DNA of 64,000 nucleotides, from contig CAMNOU010000005.1 in the NCBI GenBank assembly GCA_946546945.1, positions 1 to 64,000 on the forward strand. Direction: 5' to 3'. The translations under genes and the position numbers were made by a program. Below the pieces are notes generated by a model that had not been told where the DNA came from, searched no databases, and saw nothing but the letters and a program-made list of their open reading frames with translations. Positions within the stretch are counted from its first letter, which is position 1, and each line of letters opens with the position of its first letter. Of this stretch, positions 9,732-20,232 are shown piece after piece. This DNA comes from an uncultured Lachnospiraceae bacterium (GTDB taxonomy: Bacteria > Bacillota > Clostridia > Lachnospirales > Lachnospiraceae).

Positions 9732-11180
9732 TTATTCTCCATGGTCAACGACAGCAATCCGGCCGTCTTCCGCTCCCTGCAGTTCAAATCCCTGCCGGCA
9801 AAGTACGCCGGCCATCTCCAGCATCTGCCGGTCGATCACCTCTCCCGGCACAATGACCGGGATTCCCGGAGGATACAGGCAGACGTACGATGCGGAAATA
9901 CATCCGCCGCTTTCTGTCAGCGCAAGCGAATGCTTCTCTGCCTCCAGAGCCTGTGCGATTTCCAGACGTTTTTCCCGGGGACGGTAGATTTCTTCCGGCG
10001 TCAGCAGACGGTCCCGGCTTTCCACGGCCCCCGTTTCACAAATGGCCCTCCCGTCCATCTCGTGCAGGGCTTTCTCCAGCCGTTCAAATCCCTCTGCGGT
10101 ATCCATAATCGTGGTGATTGCAGTAACATATTGTCCGGATGCCATTTCCATCTGCAGATGATATTGATTCAGCAGAATCTCATACAGCTGCTGCCCGCCA
10201 TTTTGTGCATCCCGGGTAAGGATCAGAATCTTCGAAGGATCCCTGTCCCATATTCCGGGATCATCAGGGCGGCAGGGCAGAATCCGGATATTTTTCAGAT
10301 CCCTGCAGGATTGATAGAAATGATCCAGCTTCCGGGAAAAAGCAGGGAATAAGTCCCTGCGTTCCTTCAATATCCTCACACAGCGGTCCATCCCCGCCAT
10401 CAGCACATAGGAAGGGGAGCTGGTCTGGAAGATTCCCAGATACCGCATCACCCGCTCCGGATCGAACCGTCCGGTCCGGTTCATATGCAGCACAGCTGTC
10501 TGCGTATAGGACGGCAGCGTCTTGTGCAGACTCTCTATGCACAGATCCGCCCCCAGTACAACCGCCTTTTTGGGAAAACCCTCCGAAAAGCCAAAGTGCG
10601 CCCCGTGGGCTTCATCCACAATCAGCGGAATCCCCCGTTCATGAACGATCTGCGCGATTGCGGCAATATCCGACACAACGCCGTCATAGGTGGGCGATGT
10701 CACGACCACCGCAGACACATCCGGATATCGTTCGAGCATCTCACGGACATGGGACGGGGCAACACTGCCCTGGATTCCATATTTCGTGGGTTCCGGATAA
10801 AGGTACTGCAGCTTCAATTCCATCAGATAAGCCGCATGATAGACGGATCTGTGACAGTTTCTTGCAATCAGAACGCGGTCGTTTTTCCGCACACATCCGC
10901 AGACCGCGGCAAGAATCCCGGCCGTACTTCCGTTTACCAGATAAAAACTCCTGTCTGCTCCGCACAGGGCAGCCAGCCGCTCCTGTGCATCCTTCAGCAC
11001 GTCCCTTGCGTGGTGCAGATCGTCAAACCCATCGATTTCCGTGATGTCGATCTCCTCGGCGGTCCATTCCCCCATTCTCTGCCGCTTATGTCCCGGCATA
11101 TGAAAGGGATAATAGTCAGATTGTCCGTATGCAATTAATTTCTCATCCAGATATTCTTTTTTACTGCTCATTGTCTCCAT
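9732..11180 (-). CDS. Orn/Lys/Arg decarboxylase family PLP enzyme
   Basis: 482 residues, the short clostridial form. The PLP-lysine motif SLHKTLPSYTQ lies near residue 218, with VDEAHGAHFG about 25 residues before it. The C-terminal domain carries PPGIPVIVPGE, typical of group III decarboxylases (YaaO/SpeA type). It likely decarboxylates arginine, lysine or ornithine to a polyamine precursor; the substrate cannot be chosen from sequence alone. Two start codons are possible (METMSS or MSS); the first is used. Confidence 0.88.
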   Translation of the reverse strand: METMSSKKEYLDEKLIAYGQSDYYPFHMPGHKRQRMGEWTAEEIDITEIDGFDDLHHARDVLKDAQERLAALCGADRSFYLVNGSTAGILAAVCGCVRKNDRVLIARNCHRSVYHAAYLMELKLQYLYPEPTKYGIQGSVAPSHVREMLERYPDVSAVVVTSPTYDGVVSDIAAIAQIVHERGIPLIVDEAHGAHFGFSEGFPKKAVVLGADLCIESLHKTLPSYTQTAVLHMNRTGRFDPERVMRYLGIFQTSSPSYVLMAGMDRCVRILKERRDLFPAFSRKLDHFYQSCRDLKNIRILPCRPDDPGIWDRDPSKILILTRDAQNGGQQLYEILLNQYHLQMEMASGQYVTAITTIMDTAEGFERLEKALHEMDGRAICETGAVESRDRLLTPEEIYRPREKRLEIAQALEAEKHSLALTESGGCISASYVCLYPPGIPVIVPGEVIDRQMLEMAGVLCRQGFELQGAEDGRIAVVDHGE

Positions 11181-11200
11181 CTGCTATTCTTCCGCGTGAA

Positions 11201-11236
11201 AAAGGATGACGGCAGATCACCCTTATCTGCCGTCAC
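11201..11236 (-). terminator. Terminator after dacF
   Basis: Perfect 11-bp inverted repeat TGACGGCAGAT / ATCTGCCGTCA (11207-11217 and 11225-11235) overlaps the dacF stop codon. Read on the minus strand it is followed by CCTTTTTC. It separates dacF from the decarboxylase gene. Confidence 0.7.
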
Positions 11237-12744
11237 CGTCTTCTCCGGCGTCTGTTTTTGCTCTGACTGGACTGGATTACTTTGTAGCGTGCATTTCTCC
11301 GCCGTCTTCTCCGGCGCATCTCTCTGCGGATATTGTTTATGATCATGATAATGATCAGTATGATTACAATGATGATTGCCAGCAGAATCGCCATGGCAAT
11401 CAGTTTTTCCCGGAAGGTCAGTTCCCGGAACTGGGCGAAGACGGACGACATTTCTTCCGGCATTCTGTCCGCTATGCGTTCCCCGATTCCTTTTCTGGGT
11501 TCTTCCGGTTCGGTCTCCTCCTGTTCGCTGTCTCCGTCGGATTGGGTGCCGGATTCTTCTTCGGAAAGCCCCTCCGGTGTTTTTTTCTCCCCGAATTCAT
11601 AAACGGAACCGTCCGCTCCTGTCGTGATCACATCAGCTGTGCCGACCTGCCTGCCGGCATAGGTATACACAATCGATCCAACGACATCATCCGAAGATGT
11701 GTCATAAGAAACACTTGTCTGGGTATCCTGAAAATCCGCTGCAGCCGGCAGCACCACCAGAGCCTCTTCATCAAGTTTGGCAAAAGGCTCTATGTCTCCG
11801 AACAGAGAGGTTCGGCTCTCCTGCTGCGCAGCATCGAACCGTGTCTCATTCTGGCTCACATTGCGGACCTGGAAATTTTCAAAGCAATAATCAAACAGGG
11901 TCCGGGTATCTTCATATTGTGTGTTCGCCGAATTCATGATCACACAGATCAGAAGCATGCCATCCTTCTCGGCATAGGTGACAAGCGTATGTCCCGCCGC
12001 TTCGGTATATCCTGTCTTTCCGCCGATCGCATAGTCGTACAGATACTGTGATCCTTTGTAGCTGCTGATCATGCGGTGATGATTATTCAGCGGCGTCTCT
12101 GTATCATGTTTATTGGTTGGCGGAATCGTATACCGGACGGTGCTGATGATTGTGCGGAAGGTATCATTCTTAATCGCCTCTCTGGAAATCAGCGCCATAT
12201 CCCGGCAGGTCGTCACATGCGTCTCATCGGGCAGACCGTTCGGATTATTGAAGTGTGTGTTCGTACAGCCAATCTCCTGCGCCCTCTCGTTCATCATATC
12301 GACAAACGCCTGGCAGCTTCCCCCTCCGATATGTTCCGCTACCGCATAAGCGCACTCGTTCGCTGACTCCAGCATGACACCGTACAGGCACTGCTCCATC
12401 GTCATCTCTTCATTCAGATCTCTGGCAATATGAGATGTATTCCCTTCATTCTTATACACAGCGTCTGCTGAAAAAGTAACGATCTCGTCCAGCGGGCATT
12501 TTTCAAGCGCCAGCAGGGTCGTCATGATTTTTGTAATACTTGCCGGATAATGCTTTTCATCCGCGTTTTTCTCATACAGGACCGCCCCCGTGGAGGCCTC
12601 CATCACAATGGCATTGGGCGCGGAAATCTCCGGGCCGGCAGGCCAGACCGGATCATCCGCATAAACGGGGACAGATCCCAGACATCCGGCTGCGATACAC
12701 AGCACAACAGTAAGCGCAGATATTATTTTGCATATCTTCTTCAT
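11233..12744 (-). CDS. dacF: D-alanyl-D-alanine carboxypeptidase (PBP5/DacF type)
   Basis: 503 residues from the ATG preceded by TTGGAG; a TTG four codons upstream is the alternative. A signal peptide covers residues 1-29. The penicillin-binding motifs are complete: SITK (S69, K72), SAN in LESANECAYAV, and KTG in GGKTGYTEAAG. The enzyme trims the terminal D-Ala of peptidoglycan peptides outside the membrane. A glutamate-rich linker, a transmembrane helix and an arginine/lysine-rich tail end the protein, so it is anchored by a C-terminal helix with a basic cytoplasmic end. Confidence 0.93.
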   Translation of the reverse strand: MKKICKIISALTVVLCIAAGCLGSVPVYADDPVWPAGPEISAPNAIVMEASTGAVLYEKNADEKHYPASITKIMTTLLALEKCPLDEIVTFSADAVYKNEGNTSHIARDLNEEMTMEQCLYGVMLESANECAYAVAEHIGGGSCQAFVDMMNERAQEIGCTNTHFNNPNGLPDETHVTTCRDMALISREAIKNDTFRTIISTVRYTIPPTNKHDTETPLNNHHRMISSYKGSQYLYDYAIGGKTGYTEAAGHTLVTYAEKDGMLLICVIMNSANTQYEDTRTLFDYCFENFQVRNVSQNETRFDAAQQESRTSLFGDIEPFAKLDEEALVVLPAAADFQDTQTSVSYDTSSDDVVGSIVYTYAGRQVGTADVITTGADGSVYEFGEKKTPEGLSEEESGTQSDGDSEQEETEPEEPRKGIGERIADRMPEEMSSVFAQFRELTFREKLIAMAILLAIIIVIILIIIMIINNIRREMRRRRRRRNARYKVIQSSQSKNRRRRRR

Positions 12745-12843
12745 AAAAAACTCCAACAGACAGCAGGGACTTACACGACTTCTCCTGCGTCAGATATTCT
12801 TCATAGATTGCAGGCTGTGATTCAGGAAAGCCTGCCGTCTTAT

Positions 12844-12872
12844 AGTATGCCATACAGAGTTCATTTCGTCAA
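12844..12872 (-). promoter_or_regulatory. Putative sigma-A promoter for dacF
   Basis: On the minus strand TTGACG (12872-12867), a 17-base spacer and CATACT (12849-12844) lie about 100 bp before the dacF start. The -35 is good and the -10 moderate. No experimental support. Confidence 0.45.
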
Positions 12873-12893
12873 ATAGTAAGGGAAAAAAATCCC

Positions 12894-12922
12894 TTTTCAA
12901 TTGGATAAAAATACGGTAGAAT
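12894..12922 (+). promoter_or_regulatory. Putative sigma-A promoter for trmB
   Basis: TTTTCA, 17 bases, TAGAAT, ending 56 bp before the trmB ATG. The -35 matches weakly, the -10 well. Confidence 0.4.
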
Positions 12923-12978
12923 ATAGCAAAAATTACCGTGCGGGACAATGATCGCACGATCTGATTGTTGGAGGACTT

Positions 12979-13626
12979 ATGAGATTAAGAAATGTACCCG
13001 GTGCCCGGGAAACGATCGCGGCTCACCCGCTCTGCACCCTGGAGGAAGATCCGAAGGCCGGAAAGTGGCATGAACTGTTCGGCAGCGACCGCCCTGTCCA
13101 CATTGAGATCGGTATGGGCAAGGGGCAGTTTATCACGGCACTGGCCTCTCTGCACCCGGAAATCAACTATATCGGCATTGAAAAATATTCCAGCGTGCTG
13201 GTCCGCGCTCTGGAAAAGACGGGCAGCATAAAACCCCCGCTTTCCAATCTTCGCTTTATCCGCATGGACGCAGAAAATATATGTACGATGTTTGCTCCCA
13301 ATGAAATCGACCGGATCTATCTGAATTTCTCCGATCCCTGGCCGAAAGACCGGCACGCCAAACGCAGGCTTACCTCTCAGCAGTTTCTGGAAAGATACAG
13401 GCAGATCATGAAGCCTGCAGGACAGCTGGAATTCAAGACAGACAACAAAGACCTGTTCCGTTTTTCACTGGAACAGGTCGAACCTGCCGGATGGCATCTC
13501 ATCGCGGCAACTGAGGATCTGCATCATGACGATGCAATGAATCCGGGCAATATCATGACCGAATATGAACAGCGATTTGCCGCTTTGGGCAACCCCATCT
13601 GCAAGATGGTGATTTCTCCTACTTAA
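12979..13626 (+). CDS. trmB: tRNA (guanine46-N7)-methyltransferase
   Basis: 215 residues. Hallmarks are HIEIGMGKGQF near residue 41 (SAM site), FSDPWPKDRHAKRRL near 116 (substrate site) and FKTDN near 153. The enzyme makes m7G46 in the variable loop of tRNAs. The ATG follows TTGGAGG at five bases. It is convergent with the LD-carboxypeptidase gene and the two coding regions overlap by 8 bp at their stops. Confidence 0.95.
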   Translation: MRLRNVPGARETIAAHPLCTLEEDPKAGKWHELFGSDRPVHIEIGMGKGQFITALASLHPEINYIGIEKYSSVLVRALEKTGSIKPPLSNLRFIRMDAENICTMFAPNEIDRIYLNFSDPWPKDRHAKRRLTSQQFLERYRQIMKPAGQLEFKTDNKDLFRFSLEQVEPAGWHLIAATEDLHHDDAMNPGNIMTEYEQRFAALGNPICKMVISPT

Positions 13627-14641
13627 GGAGCATCTCGACCGAAACATCATTTCCTGCCGCGCTGACCTTTGCGTAACTTCCGCAGATCAGCGGCATGGCG
13701 GGAGGGATGTGTCCGATATCCAGGTCCATCAGAATCGGGACCTGGTATTTCTTTAAGATGCCGGTGACCGCTTCATACTGGTCCAGTCCGAGGAACTCTT
13801 CCCCATGATGATAAGGCCGCCCGATCAGGAATCCCTTCACATGGCAGAACCACCCCGCCTGCTCCAGCTGCCAAAGCGCCCGCCGCATCCCCATGGGATT
13901 CAGGTCGCAGGCTTCCAGAAACCACAGGATTCCGTCTTCTTTATAGTTTTCCGCAAACTCCCTTACTCTGTCAAACTTCGTTCCGGGATAGAGCGTCAGC
14001 ACATCCAGGCAGCCGCCGATCAGACGGCCTTCGATCTGAACATCCTGATCCGGGACGCGGATTCGTTTGCATGGCTCTGTCACATGATAGGGAAGCAGCG
14101 GATGCTCTTCATCCTTTAATCCCTCTTTTTCATACAGATCATAGCCCTTCATCGTCAGCTTTTTCCCGCGCAGCAGATCAAAAGCGTCCTGAACAGCCGG
14201 ATGCCACGGCTCCATGCCGAAAGCCGGAGCACAGGGACCGTAGATAGCGGCAGTGTCAGTGAGCGTCGTCAGAAGAAATGTCAGATTGGTATTGTCGGAA
14301 TATCCCAGATACCATTTCGGATCTGCCTTTTTCAACACCTCAAAATCAATATGGTTCAGATCTTCACACATCAGTTCCCCGCCGCCGCAGGAAATCAGCA
14401 CATCATTTTTCTCCGAGCAGTAAAACTCCATCAGCTCCTCTGCACATTTTTCCGGCGTACTGCTGATGCCGACTCCGCTTCCCTCATAGCAGTTCGGACC
14501 GATGTCCAGCTGATATTCCATGCCGCGGAAGGTCCTCTGCGCGTTCTTAAACGCGGAATAGTAAGGTTCTATATTGCACCCATAGGAAGGCGCAACAAAT
14601 CCGATGGTTCCTTTTTCCTTTAAAAATGCAGGATATCTCAT
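13619..14641 (-). CDS. LD-carboxypeptidase / MccF-like S66 serine peptidase
   Basis: 340 residues. S66 features include IGFVAPS at the N-terminus, the GGGELMCEDL turn near residue 86 and GYSDNTNLTF near 113. The nucleophile in this family normally follows a GxSD-type turn; here S115 is a candidate. Members cleave L,D peptide bonds in recycled murein peptides or detoxify microcin C-like peptides, so the substrate stays open. A GAGGAG site lies six bases before the ATG. It ends in an 8-bp convergent overlap with trmB and precedes no obvious partner. Confidence 0.85.
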   Translation of the reverse strand: MRYPAFLKEKGTIGFVAPSYGCNIEPYYSAFKNAQRTFRGMEYQLDIGPNCYEGSGVGISSTPEKCAEELMEFYCSEKNDVLISCGGGELMCEDLNHIDFEVLKKADPKWYLGYSDNTNLTFLLTTLTDTAAIYGPCAPAFGMEPWHPAVQDAFDLLRGKKLTMKGYDLYEKEGLKDEEHPLLPYHVTEPCKRIRVPDQDVQIEGRLIGGCLDVLTLYPGTKFDRVREFAENYKEDGILWFLEACDLNPMGMRRALWQLEQAGWFCHVKGFLIGRPYHHGEEFLGLDQYEAVTGILKKYQVPILMDLDIGHIPPAMPLICGSYAKVSAAGNDVSVEMLLK

Positions 14642-14679
14642 AACTTCTCCTCATGCCGGCAGATGGCAGCACTGTGCCA

Positions 14680-16575
14680 TCAATCCAGTTCGAACGCGCC
14701 GGTGTAAAGCTGATAGTATTTTCCGCGCTCTGCAATCAGTTTCTCATGATTGCCGCGCTCTATAATATGTCCCAGTTCCAGAACCATGATCACATCTGAA
14801 TTCATGATGGTGGAAAGTCTGTGGGCGATGACAAACACAGTACGCCCCTTCATCAGCGCATCCATACCGCGCTGTACGATTACCTCGGTACGGGTATCGA
14901 TGGAGGATGTCGCCTCGTCCAGAATCATGACCGGCGGGTCGGCGACTGCCGCCCGGGCAATGGAGATCAGCTGGCGCTGCCCCTGGGAAAGGCCGCTTCC
15001 GTCTCCCTCAAGGATCGTATCATACCCCTGCGGAAGCATGCGGATGAATCCGTCTGCATTGGCCAGCTTTGCAGCCTCAATACACTCCTCATCCGTTGCA
15101 TCCAGTTTTCCATACCGGATATTCTCCATGACGCTTCCGGTAAAGAGGTTGACATCCTGCAGCACCACGCCCAGCGACCGGCGAAGCGACGGCTTCGCGA
15201 TCCTTCCGATGTCGATTCCGTCATAGGTGATCGATCCCTTCTGAATATCATAAAAACGGTTGATCAGGTTGGTGATGGTCGTCTTTCCGGCACCGGTCGC
15301 ACCGACAAAGGCCACCTTCTGCCCCGGCTCCGCAAACAGATTGATATCATGCAGAACCGTTTTCTCCGGCACATATCCGAAGTCCACATCATGGAACTCC
15401 ACATGTCCCTTCATTTCAACCAGCTCAAAACTTCCGTCTTCCTTCGGAACCTTCCACGCCCAGTGATTGGTCCGCTCCTCGCATTCCTTCATCTGTCCGT
15501 CTTTAAAACGGACACGCACCAGTGTGACATCTCCTTCATCGGACTCCACCTCTTCATCGAGCAGCTCAAAGATACGCTCTGCTCCCGCAAGTGCCATGAT
15601 CACAAAGTTCAGCTGCATAGACACCTGGGAAAACGGATTGATGAAGCTTCTGGACAGCTGCAGGAAGGAAGCAATCGCTCCGAGCGTCAGGATCCCGATC
15701 CCGGTCAGGCTGATATTGGTCACGCCTGCGATCGCAAGCGCACCGCCGACAATGGCGATGACCACGTACAGGATAAAACCGAGATTGTTCATGATCGGCA
15801 TCAGAATATTGGCATAGGTGTTGGCTTTTGCCGCATTATTGAACAGATCTTCATTCTTCACTTCAAAAGCTTCTGTCGCCTTCTGCTCATGATTGAACAC
15901 CTTTACGACCTTCTGCCCGTGGATCATCTCCTCAATATAACCATTCACATCACCCAGAGATGCCTGCTGCTTTACGAAGTACTTCGAGCTGCCTCCGGCT
16001 ACTCCCTTGATCACAAAAAAGATAATGAAAATGAATCCGACGACAATCAGGGTCAGCCAGACGCTTACCGTCAGCATCGATACGAATACCGCAATAATAG
16101 TGATAACAGAATTCATAAGCTGCGGGATACTCTGGGAAATCATCTGACGCAGCGTATCGGTATCATTCGTATAGTGGCTCATGATATCCCCATGGGAATG
16201 CGTATCAAAATACCGGATCGGCAGCTTCTGCATATGCGAGAACATCTGGTCCCGCACCTTCTTTAAGATGCCCTGCGCGACAACGACCATCAGGCGGTTA
16301 TATAAAAACGCGCAGAAAACACCGAGTGCAAAGATAACAACCATCTTTAACATATAGAGAACCAGTCCCGAAAAGTCCGGATGATCCTGCGTCAGCAGGG
16401 GCATGATGTAATCATCGATCAGAGACCGGATGAACAGTCCCGCCATGGCTGTCGAAATAGCCGACACGATAATACAGATAATAACGATAATAAAACGGAT
16501 CTTATACTCACCAAGATAGCTTAAAAGGCGTTTTGCCGTTCCTTTTGCATCTTTTGCTCCGGTTCTCTTATTCAT
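14680..16575 (-). CDS. ABC exporter half-transporter, canonical ATPase site
   Basis: 631 residues from the ATG at 16575, preceded by AAAGGTGGT and overlapping the upstream stop by 8 bp; the longer frame adds 17 implausible residues. A six-helix membrane domain is followed by an ATPase domain with [16 protein letters not shown] and [12 protein letters not shown], including the catalytic Glu. An insert of about 35 residues rich in charge (near residue 350) lies before the ATPase domain. It pairs with the next gene upstream as a heterodimeric exporter of the BmrCD/LmrCD type. Substrate unknown; MarR context suggests drugs or toxic metabolites. Confidence 0.92.
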   Translation of the reverse strand: MNKRTGAKDAKGTAKRLLSYLGEYKIRFIIVIICIIVSAISTAMAGLFIRSLIDDYIMPLLTQDHPDFSGLVLYMLKMVVIFALGVFCAFLYNRLMVVVAQGILKKVRDQMFSHMQKLPIRYFDTHSHGDIMSHYTNDTDTLRQMISQSIPQLMNSVITIIAVFVSMLTVSVWLTLIVVGFIFIIFFVIKGVAGGSSKYFVKQQASLGDVNGYIEEMIHGQKVVKVFNHEQKATEAFEVKNEDLFNNAAKANTYANILMPIMNNLGFILYVVIAIVGGALAIAGVTNISLTGIGILTLGAIASFLQLSRSFINPFSQVSMQLNFVIMALAGAERIFELLDEEVESDEGDVTLVRVRFKDGQMKECEERTNHWAWKVPKEDGSFELVEMKGHVEFHDVDFGYVPEKTVLHDINLFAEPGQKVAFVGATGAGKTTITNLINRFYDIQKGSITYDGIDIGRIAKPSLRRSLGVVLQDVNLFTGSVMENIRYGKLDATDEECIEAAKLANADGFIRMLPQGYDTILEGDGSGLSQGQRQLISIARAAVADPPVMILDEATSSIDTRTEVIVQRGMDALMKGRTVFVIAHRLSTIMNSDVIMVLELGHIIERGNHEKLIAERGKYYQLYTGAFELD

Positions 16576-18334
16576 CCAGACCACCACCTTTCTGCTGCGA
16601 CTCATAGGTCTCCCGATAAATAGCACAGGTTTTCAACAGTTCCTCATGTTTTCCAACCGCTACGGCTTTCCCGTTATCCATGACAATGATCTTATCTGCG
16701 TCATCAATGGAGGATATGCGCTGTGTGATGATAAACTTCGTCGTATCCGGGATCAGTTCGGCAAAGCCCTTGCGGATCAGCAGGTCTGTCTTTGTATCTA
16801 CCGCGCTGGTGGAATCATCCAGGATCAGCACCTTCGGCTTTTTCAGAAGCGCCCTTGCAATACACAGACGCTGTCTCTGCCCGCCGGAAACGTTCGATCC
16901 TCCCTGTTCAATATAGGTATCATACTTGTCAGGGAAGCTTTCAATAAATTCGGTAGCCTGAGCAATCTCGCAGGCATGACGGATCTCCTCATCTGTAGCG
17001 TTTTCATTGCCCCAGCGCAGGTTTTCTTTGATCGTCCCGGAGAACAGGATGTTTTTCTGCAGCACCATGGCCACGGAATCACGCAGAGTCTCCAGATCAT
17101 ATTCCCGCACATCTACGCCTCCGACCGTAACGCTTCCCTGTGTTACATCATAAAGACGCGGAATCAGCTGTACCAGACTGGATTTTGCCGTACCGGTCGC
17201 ACCGATCACGCCGACACGCTCACCGGATTTAATCTCCAGATTAATATCGGAAAGGACATCCCGCTCGGCATCCTTTGAATATTTGAAAAAGACATGGTCA
17301 AATCGGATCGATCCGTCTTTGACTTCCGTCACCGGCTTCGCGGGGTTCTGAATATCGCTCTCCTCTTCCAGAATCTCTACGATACGGTTGCCGGATGCGG
17401 CCGAAATAATAATCATGACCAGGATCATGGCAATCATCATCAGACTCATCAGAATCTGCATCGCATATGTAAACATGCTCATCAGCTCACCGGTGGTCAG
17501 GCCTCCTGCGATCCCGCCGGTGTTGCCGCTCATGACAATGGCCTTTGCGCCCAGCCAGGCAATCAGAAGGATACAGATATAGACAGCCCCCATCATGGCC
17601 GGCATGTTCAGCGTAATGATCTTTTCCGCCTTTGTAAAATCATTAAAAATAGATTTCGAGATTCTGCCAAACTTCTTGTCCTCGTAGTCCTCACGGATAA
17701 AGGATTTTACGACACGGACTCCGCGCAGGTTCTCCTGCACGACCAGATTGAGCTTATCATATGTTTTGAACACGCGCTTGAAATACGGATGCACGCGAAC
17801 ACTGATAAAAGCCAGAGTCACTGCCAGAATCGGCACCACAATCAGAAATACAGAAGCCAGTCTCTTATTGATCGTGAAAGAAACGATCAGAGCGACTACA
17901 AGCATGATCGGGCTTCTCGCCGCCGTACGGATCGCCATCTGGAACGCATTCTGCACGTTCGTCACATCTGTTGTCAGACGGGTGACGATACTGGCGGTCG
18001 AGAACTTATCAATATTTGAAAAAGAATACTGCTGTACTTTATCATACATATCCTTCCTCAGATTTTTTGCAAGTCCCGCGGACGCAATCGCCGCTTCCTT
18101 TCCCGCAAGCGCGCCAAACGCCAGAGATACAAACGCGCAGACCAGAAGAACCAGTCCCAGCTTTAAGATGGCCGGCATGTAACCGGGCTCAATCCCGTTG
18201 TCAATCAGGCGCGCCATGATATAAGGAATCAAAATCTCCAGCACGACCTCCACAACGACAAAAAGCGGAGCAAGGAAGGTATTCTTTTTGTACTCGCGTA
18301 ATGACCTCATCAACTTTTTAATCATTGGTATCAT
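16568..18334 (-). CDS. ABC exporter half-transporter, degenerate ATPase site
   Basis: 588 residues with six membrane helices then an ATPase domain. Its Walker A reads GATGTAKSS and the Walker B is [12 protein letters not shown], with Asp in place of the catalytic Glu. Such a replaced Glu marks the non-hydrolysing site of heterodimeric exporters, while the partner encoded just downstream keeps Glu. The start overlaps the marR stop as ATGA, with GGAGGAG upstream, giving a translationally coupled three-gene operon. Confidence 0.92.
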   Translation of the reverse strand: MIPMIKKLMRSLREYKKNTFLAPLFVVVEVVLEILIPYIMARLIDNGIEPGYMPAILKLGLVLLVCAFVSLAFGALAGKEAAIASAGLAKNLRKDMYDKVQQYSFSNIDKFSTASIVTRLTTDVTNVQNAFQMAIRTAARSPIMLVVALIVSFTINKRLASVFLIVVPILAVTLAFISVRVHPYFKRVFKTYDKLNLVVQENLRGVRVVKSFIREDYEDKKFGRISKSIFNDFTKAEKIITLNMPAMMGAVYICILLIAWLGAKAIVMSGNTGGIAGGLTTGELMSMFTYAMQILMSLMMIAMILVMIIISAASGNRIVEILEEESDIQNPAKPVTEVKDGSIRFDHVFFKYSKDAERDVLSDINLEIKSGERVGVIGATGTAKSSLVQLIPRLYDVTQGSVTVGGVDVREYDLETLRDSVAMVLQKNILFSGTIKENLRWGNENATDEEIRHACEIAQATEFIESFPDKYDTYIEQGGSNVSGGQRQRLCIARALLKKPKVLILDDSTSAVDTKTDLLIRKGFAELIPDTTKFIITQRISSIDDADKIIVMDNGKAVAVGKHEELLKTCAIYRETYESQQKGGGLDE

Positions 18335-18786
18335 ATACGTCTCTCCTCCTTCATTTCTATATTTCTCTGCATTCTATGAATATAGTCATAAAAATGTTCC
18401 ATCTCTTCTTCCGATAATCCGTAAGATAACGTTTCTTCCATGTTTTCAAACACCTTTGACATCTGCCTTGAAATCTCTATGGCACGTTCCGTCAGAATCA
18501 GTTTTTTCAGACGCGCGTCTCCGGGAACGCTCTCGCGGGTGATGAGCTTTTTCTGAACCATCAGATTGACCACCTTCGAAGCGGTCGACCGCGTGATGCC
18601 AAAATGCTTTTCCAGGTCCCGCTGGTATGCATTCTCACCATTCTGATTGCGCTTGGCAATATACCCGATGATCCATGCATTCGTACCAGTCACACTTTCT
18701 ATTTTCTTCATCTCGGGAGAATTATCCAATGCTCTGTGTATCATTTTTGCAAGAGCATGTATCTCATTTCCAATCGACCTGTCCAT
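18331..18786 (-). CDS. MarR family transcriptional regulator
   Basis: 151 residues from the ATG at 18786, which follows AGGAGGG at five bases; a longer frame lacks a ribosome site. The winged helix-turn-helix spans about residues 45-105 ([19 protein letters not shown] is the recognition region). It heads the operon with the two ABC genes and very likely represses it until a ligand of the exporter binds, as is common for MarR-ABC operons. Confidence 0.9.
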   Translation of the reverse strand: MDRSIGNEIHALAKMIHRALDNSPEMKKIESVTGTNAWIIGYIAKRNQNGENAYQRDLEKHFGITRSTASKVVNLMVQKKLITRESVPGDARLKKLILTERAIEISRQMSKVFENMEETLSYGLSEEEMEHFYDYIHRMQRNIEMKEERRI

Positions 18787-18872
18787 CTTTTCCCTCCTGA
18801 ACAATCGGCAGCTGGATTTTATATCGCCGGAACCGCATTTATGTTTACCATCAAACTGTCCGACATTCAACA

Positions 18873-18901
18873 ATTTTATACCGATTTTCAAGACCTGTCA
18901 A
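18873..18901 (-). promoter_or_regulatory. Strong sigma-A promoter of the marR-ABC operon
   Basis: On the minus strand TTGACA (18901-18896), 17 bases, TAAAAT (18878-18873). Both boxes are near consensus. The divergent marR-gap interval (18787-19090, about 300 bp) otherwise holds the gap promoter and AT-rich sequence. Confidence 0.7.
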
Positions 18902-18952
18902 TAGAAAATATTTGCCCCTTTTTTATCTGATTTCTGTCATTTTTTCACATTA

Positions 18953-18982
18953 TTGTTAATAAATAAACTTATCTGGTAAAAT
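18953..18982 (+). promoter_or_regulatory. Putative sigma-A promoter for gap
   Basis: TTGTTA, 18 bases, TAAAAT, followed by a leader of about 100 bp before the ribosome site AAAGGAGGG. A second -10-like TACAAT occurs near 18993, so the exact start is uncertain. Confidence 0.4.
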
Positions 18983-19090
18983 GATATTTATGTGCTACAA
19001 TAAAAACAAGATATGTTTCATATCCGGACAACAATATGAGAAATCAAAAAATTCGACTTGATTTCCGGTATTTAAAGGAGGGTTCTTCCA

Positions 19091-20140
19091 ATGGGAAAGA
19101 TTAAGGTAGGTATTAATGGTTTTGGACGTATCGCGCGTGTGATTCTGCGCAGCCTGGAGATGAGAGACACAGACATTGAAGTCTGCGGTATCAATATTCA
19201 CAACGCAGATCTGGCGAGAATGGCTTATCAGGTAGAGTATGATTCCGTATTCGGCCGCTTCCAGGGCAAGGTAGAGGCGACAGAGACCGGAATCCGCATC
19301 AATGGCAAAGACATCCGCGTATTTTCCGAGGATGATCCTGCAGATATCAACTGGGCAAGCTGCGGTGCCGAGTATGTCATTGAGTCTACAGGTAAATTCC
19401 TGACAAAGATGGCATGTTCCAGACATTTCATCGGCGGAGCAAAGAAAGTCATTCTGACCGCTCCCGGCAAGGGCGGCGATATCCCGACGTTTGTCATGGG
19501 CGTCAACAATGAGACCTATGACCCGGCTACCATGACTGTTGTATCCAACGCAAGCTGCACCACAAACTGTCTGGCTCCTCTGAGCAAGGTCGTAAACGAC
19601 ACCTTCGGCATTGAGAAAGCACTGATGTCTACGATTCATGCTTCCACATCCAAGCAGAAACCGGTAGACTCCAACGGAGGCCGCGACTGGAGAACCGGCC
19701 GTTCCGTATTCAACAACATCATTCCTTCCTCTACAGGCGCAGCCAAGGCAGTCGGCCTGGTTATTCCTGAGCTGAACGGCAAGATGACCGGTATGAGCTT
19801 CCGCGTACCCAGCAACGACGTTTCCGTTGTCGACCTGACAGCTGAGCTGAAGACACCGGCTACATACGAAGAGATCTGTTCTGCGATCAAGGCAGCGGCA
19901 GAGGGTCCGATGAAGGGAATCATCGAGTACAATAACGACGAAATCGTTTCCGCAGACCTTCGCGGCAACTTCAATACCTGTATTTTTGATGAGAAGGCAG
20001 GCATCATGCTGGATGACAAGTTCGTAAAACTGATCGCATGGTATGACAATGAGTGGGGTTATTCCAACAAGGTCATCGACCTGACCATCTATGTGGCACA
20101 GACAGACGCCGCAGCAGCAGCAAAAGCCGCTGAAGAATAA
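19091..20140 (+). CDS. gap: Glyceraldehyde-3-phosphate dehydrogenase, type I
   Basis: 349 residues. The N-terminal NAD site is VGINGFGRIARV, the catalytic cysteine C156 lies in SNASCTTNCLAP, and WYDNEWGYSNKV closes the fold. It catalyses oxidation of glyceraldehyde 3-phosphate to 1,3-bisphosphoglycerate in glycolysis. The gene stands alone with its own promoter and terminator, and its codon use is that of a highly expressed gene. No pgk neighbour is present. The C-terminus carries an alanine-rich tail. Confidence 0.97.
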   Translation: MGKIKVGINGFGRIARVILRSLEMRDTDIEVCGINIHNADLARMAYQVEYDSVFGRFQGKVEATETGIRINGKDIRVFSEDDPADINWASCGAEYVIESTGKFLTKMACSRHFIGGAKKVILTAPGKGGDIPTFVMGVNNETYDPATMTVVSNASCTTNCLAPLSKVVNDTFGIEKALMSTIHASTSKQKPVDSNGGRDWRTGRSVFNNIIPSSTGAAKAVGLVIPELNGKMTGMSFRVPSNDVSVVDLTAELKTPATYEEICSAIKAAAEGPMKGIIEYNNDEIVSADLRGNFNTCIFDEKAGIMLDDKFVKLIAWYDNEWGYSNKVIDLTIYVAQTDAAAAAKAAEE

Positions 20141-20170
20141 GCATACAAGACGGCGGTGATTGTCCGCCAT

Positions 20171-20216
20171 CAAAAAACCTGTGTAAGCGTTGAATCCGCG
20201 TACACAGGTTTTTTAT
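20171..20216 (+). terminator. Terminator between gap and the oxidoreductase operon
   Basis: Perfect 14-bp inverted repeat (AAAAAACCTGTGTA, 15-base loop, TACACAGGTTTTTT). The T-run on both strands lets it stop both convergent transcripts. Confidence 0.85.
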
Positions 20217-20232
20217 ATTCCGTAATGGTTTC

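Noticed and set aside
11206-12051. 281-residue plus-strand open frame
   Set aside because: Antisense to dacF and starting at its terminator; low-complexity DNDQYDYND stretch is an artefact of the basic/hydrophobic dacF tail.
14821-16266. 481-residue open frame on the plus strand
   Set aside because: It lies wholly antisense to a well-supported ABC transporter; its composition is the complement of that gene and no ribosome site or domain was seen.
18995-20173. 392-residue minus-strand open frame
   Set aside because: Antisense to gap, cysteine-rich from the complement of gap codons, and not a plausible protein.
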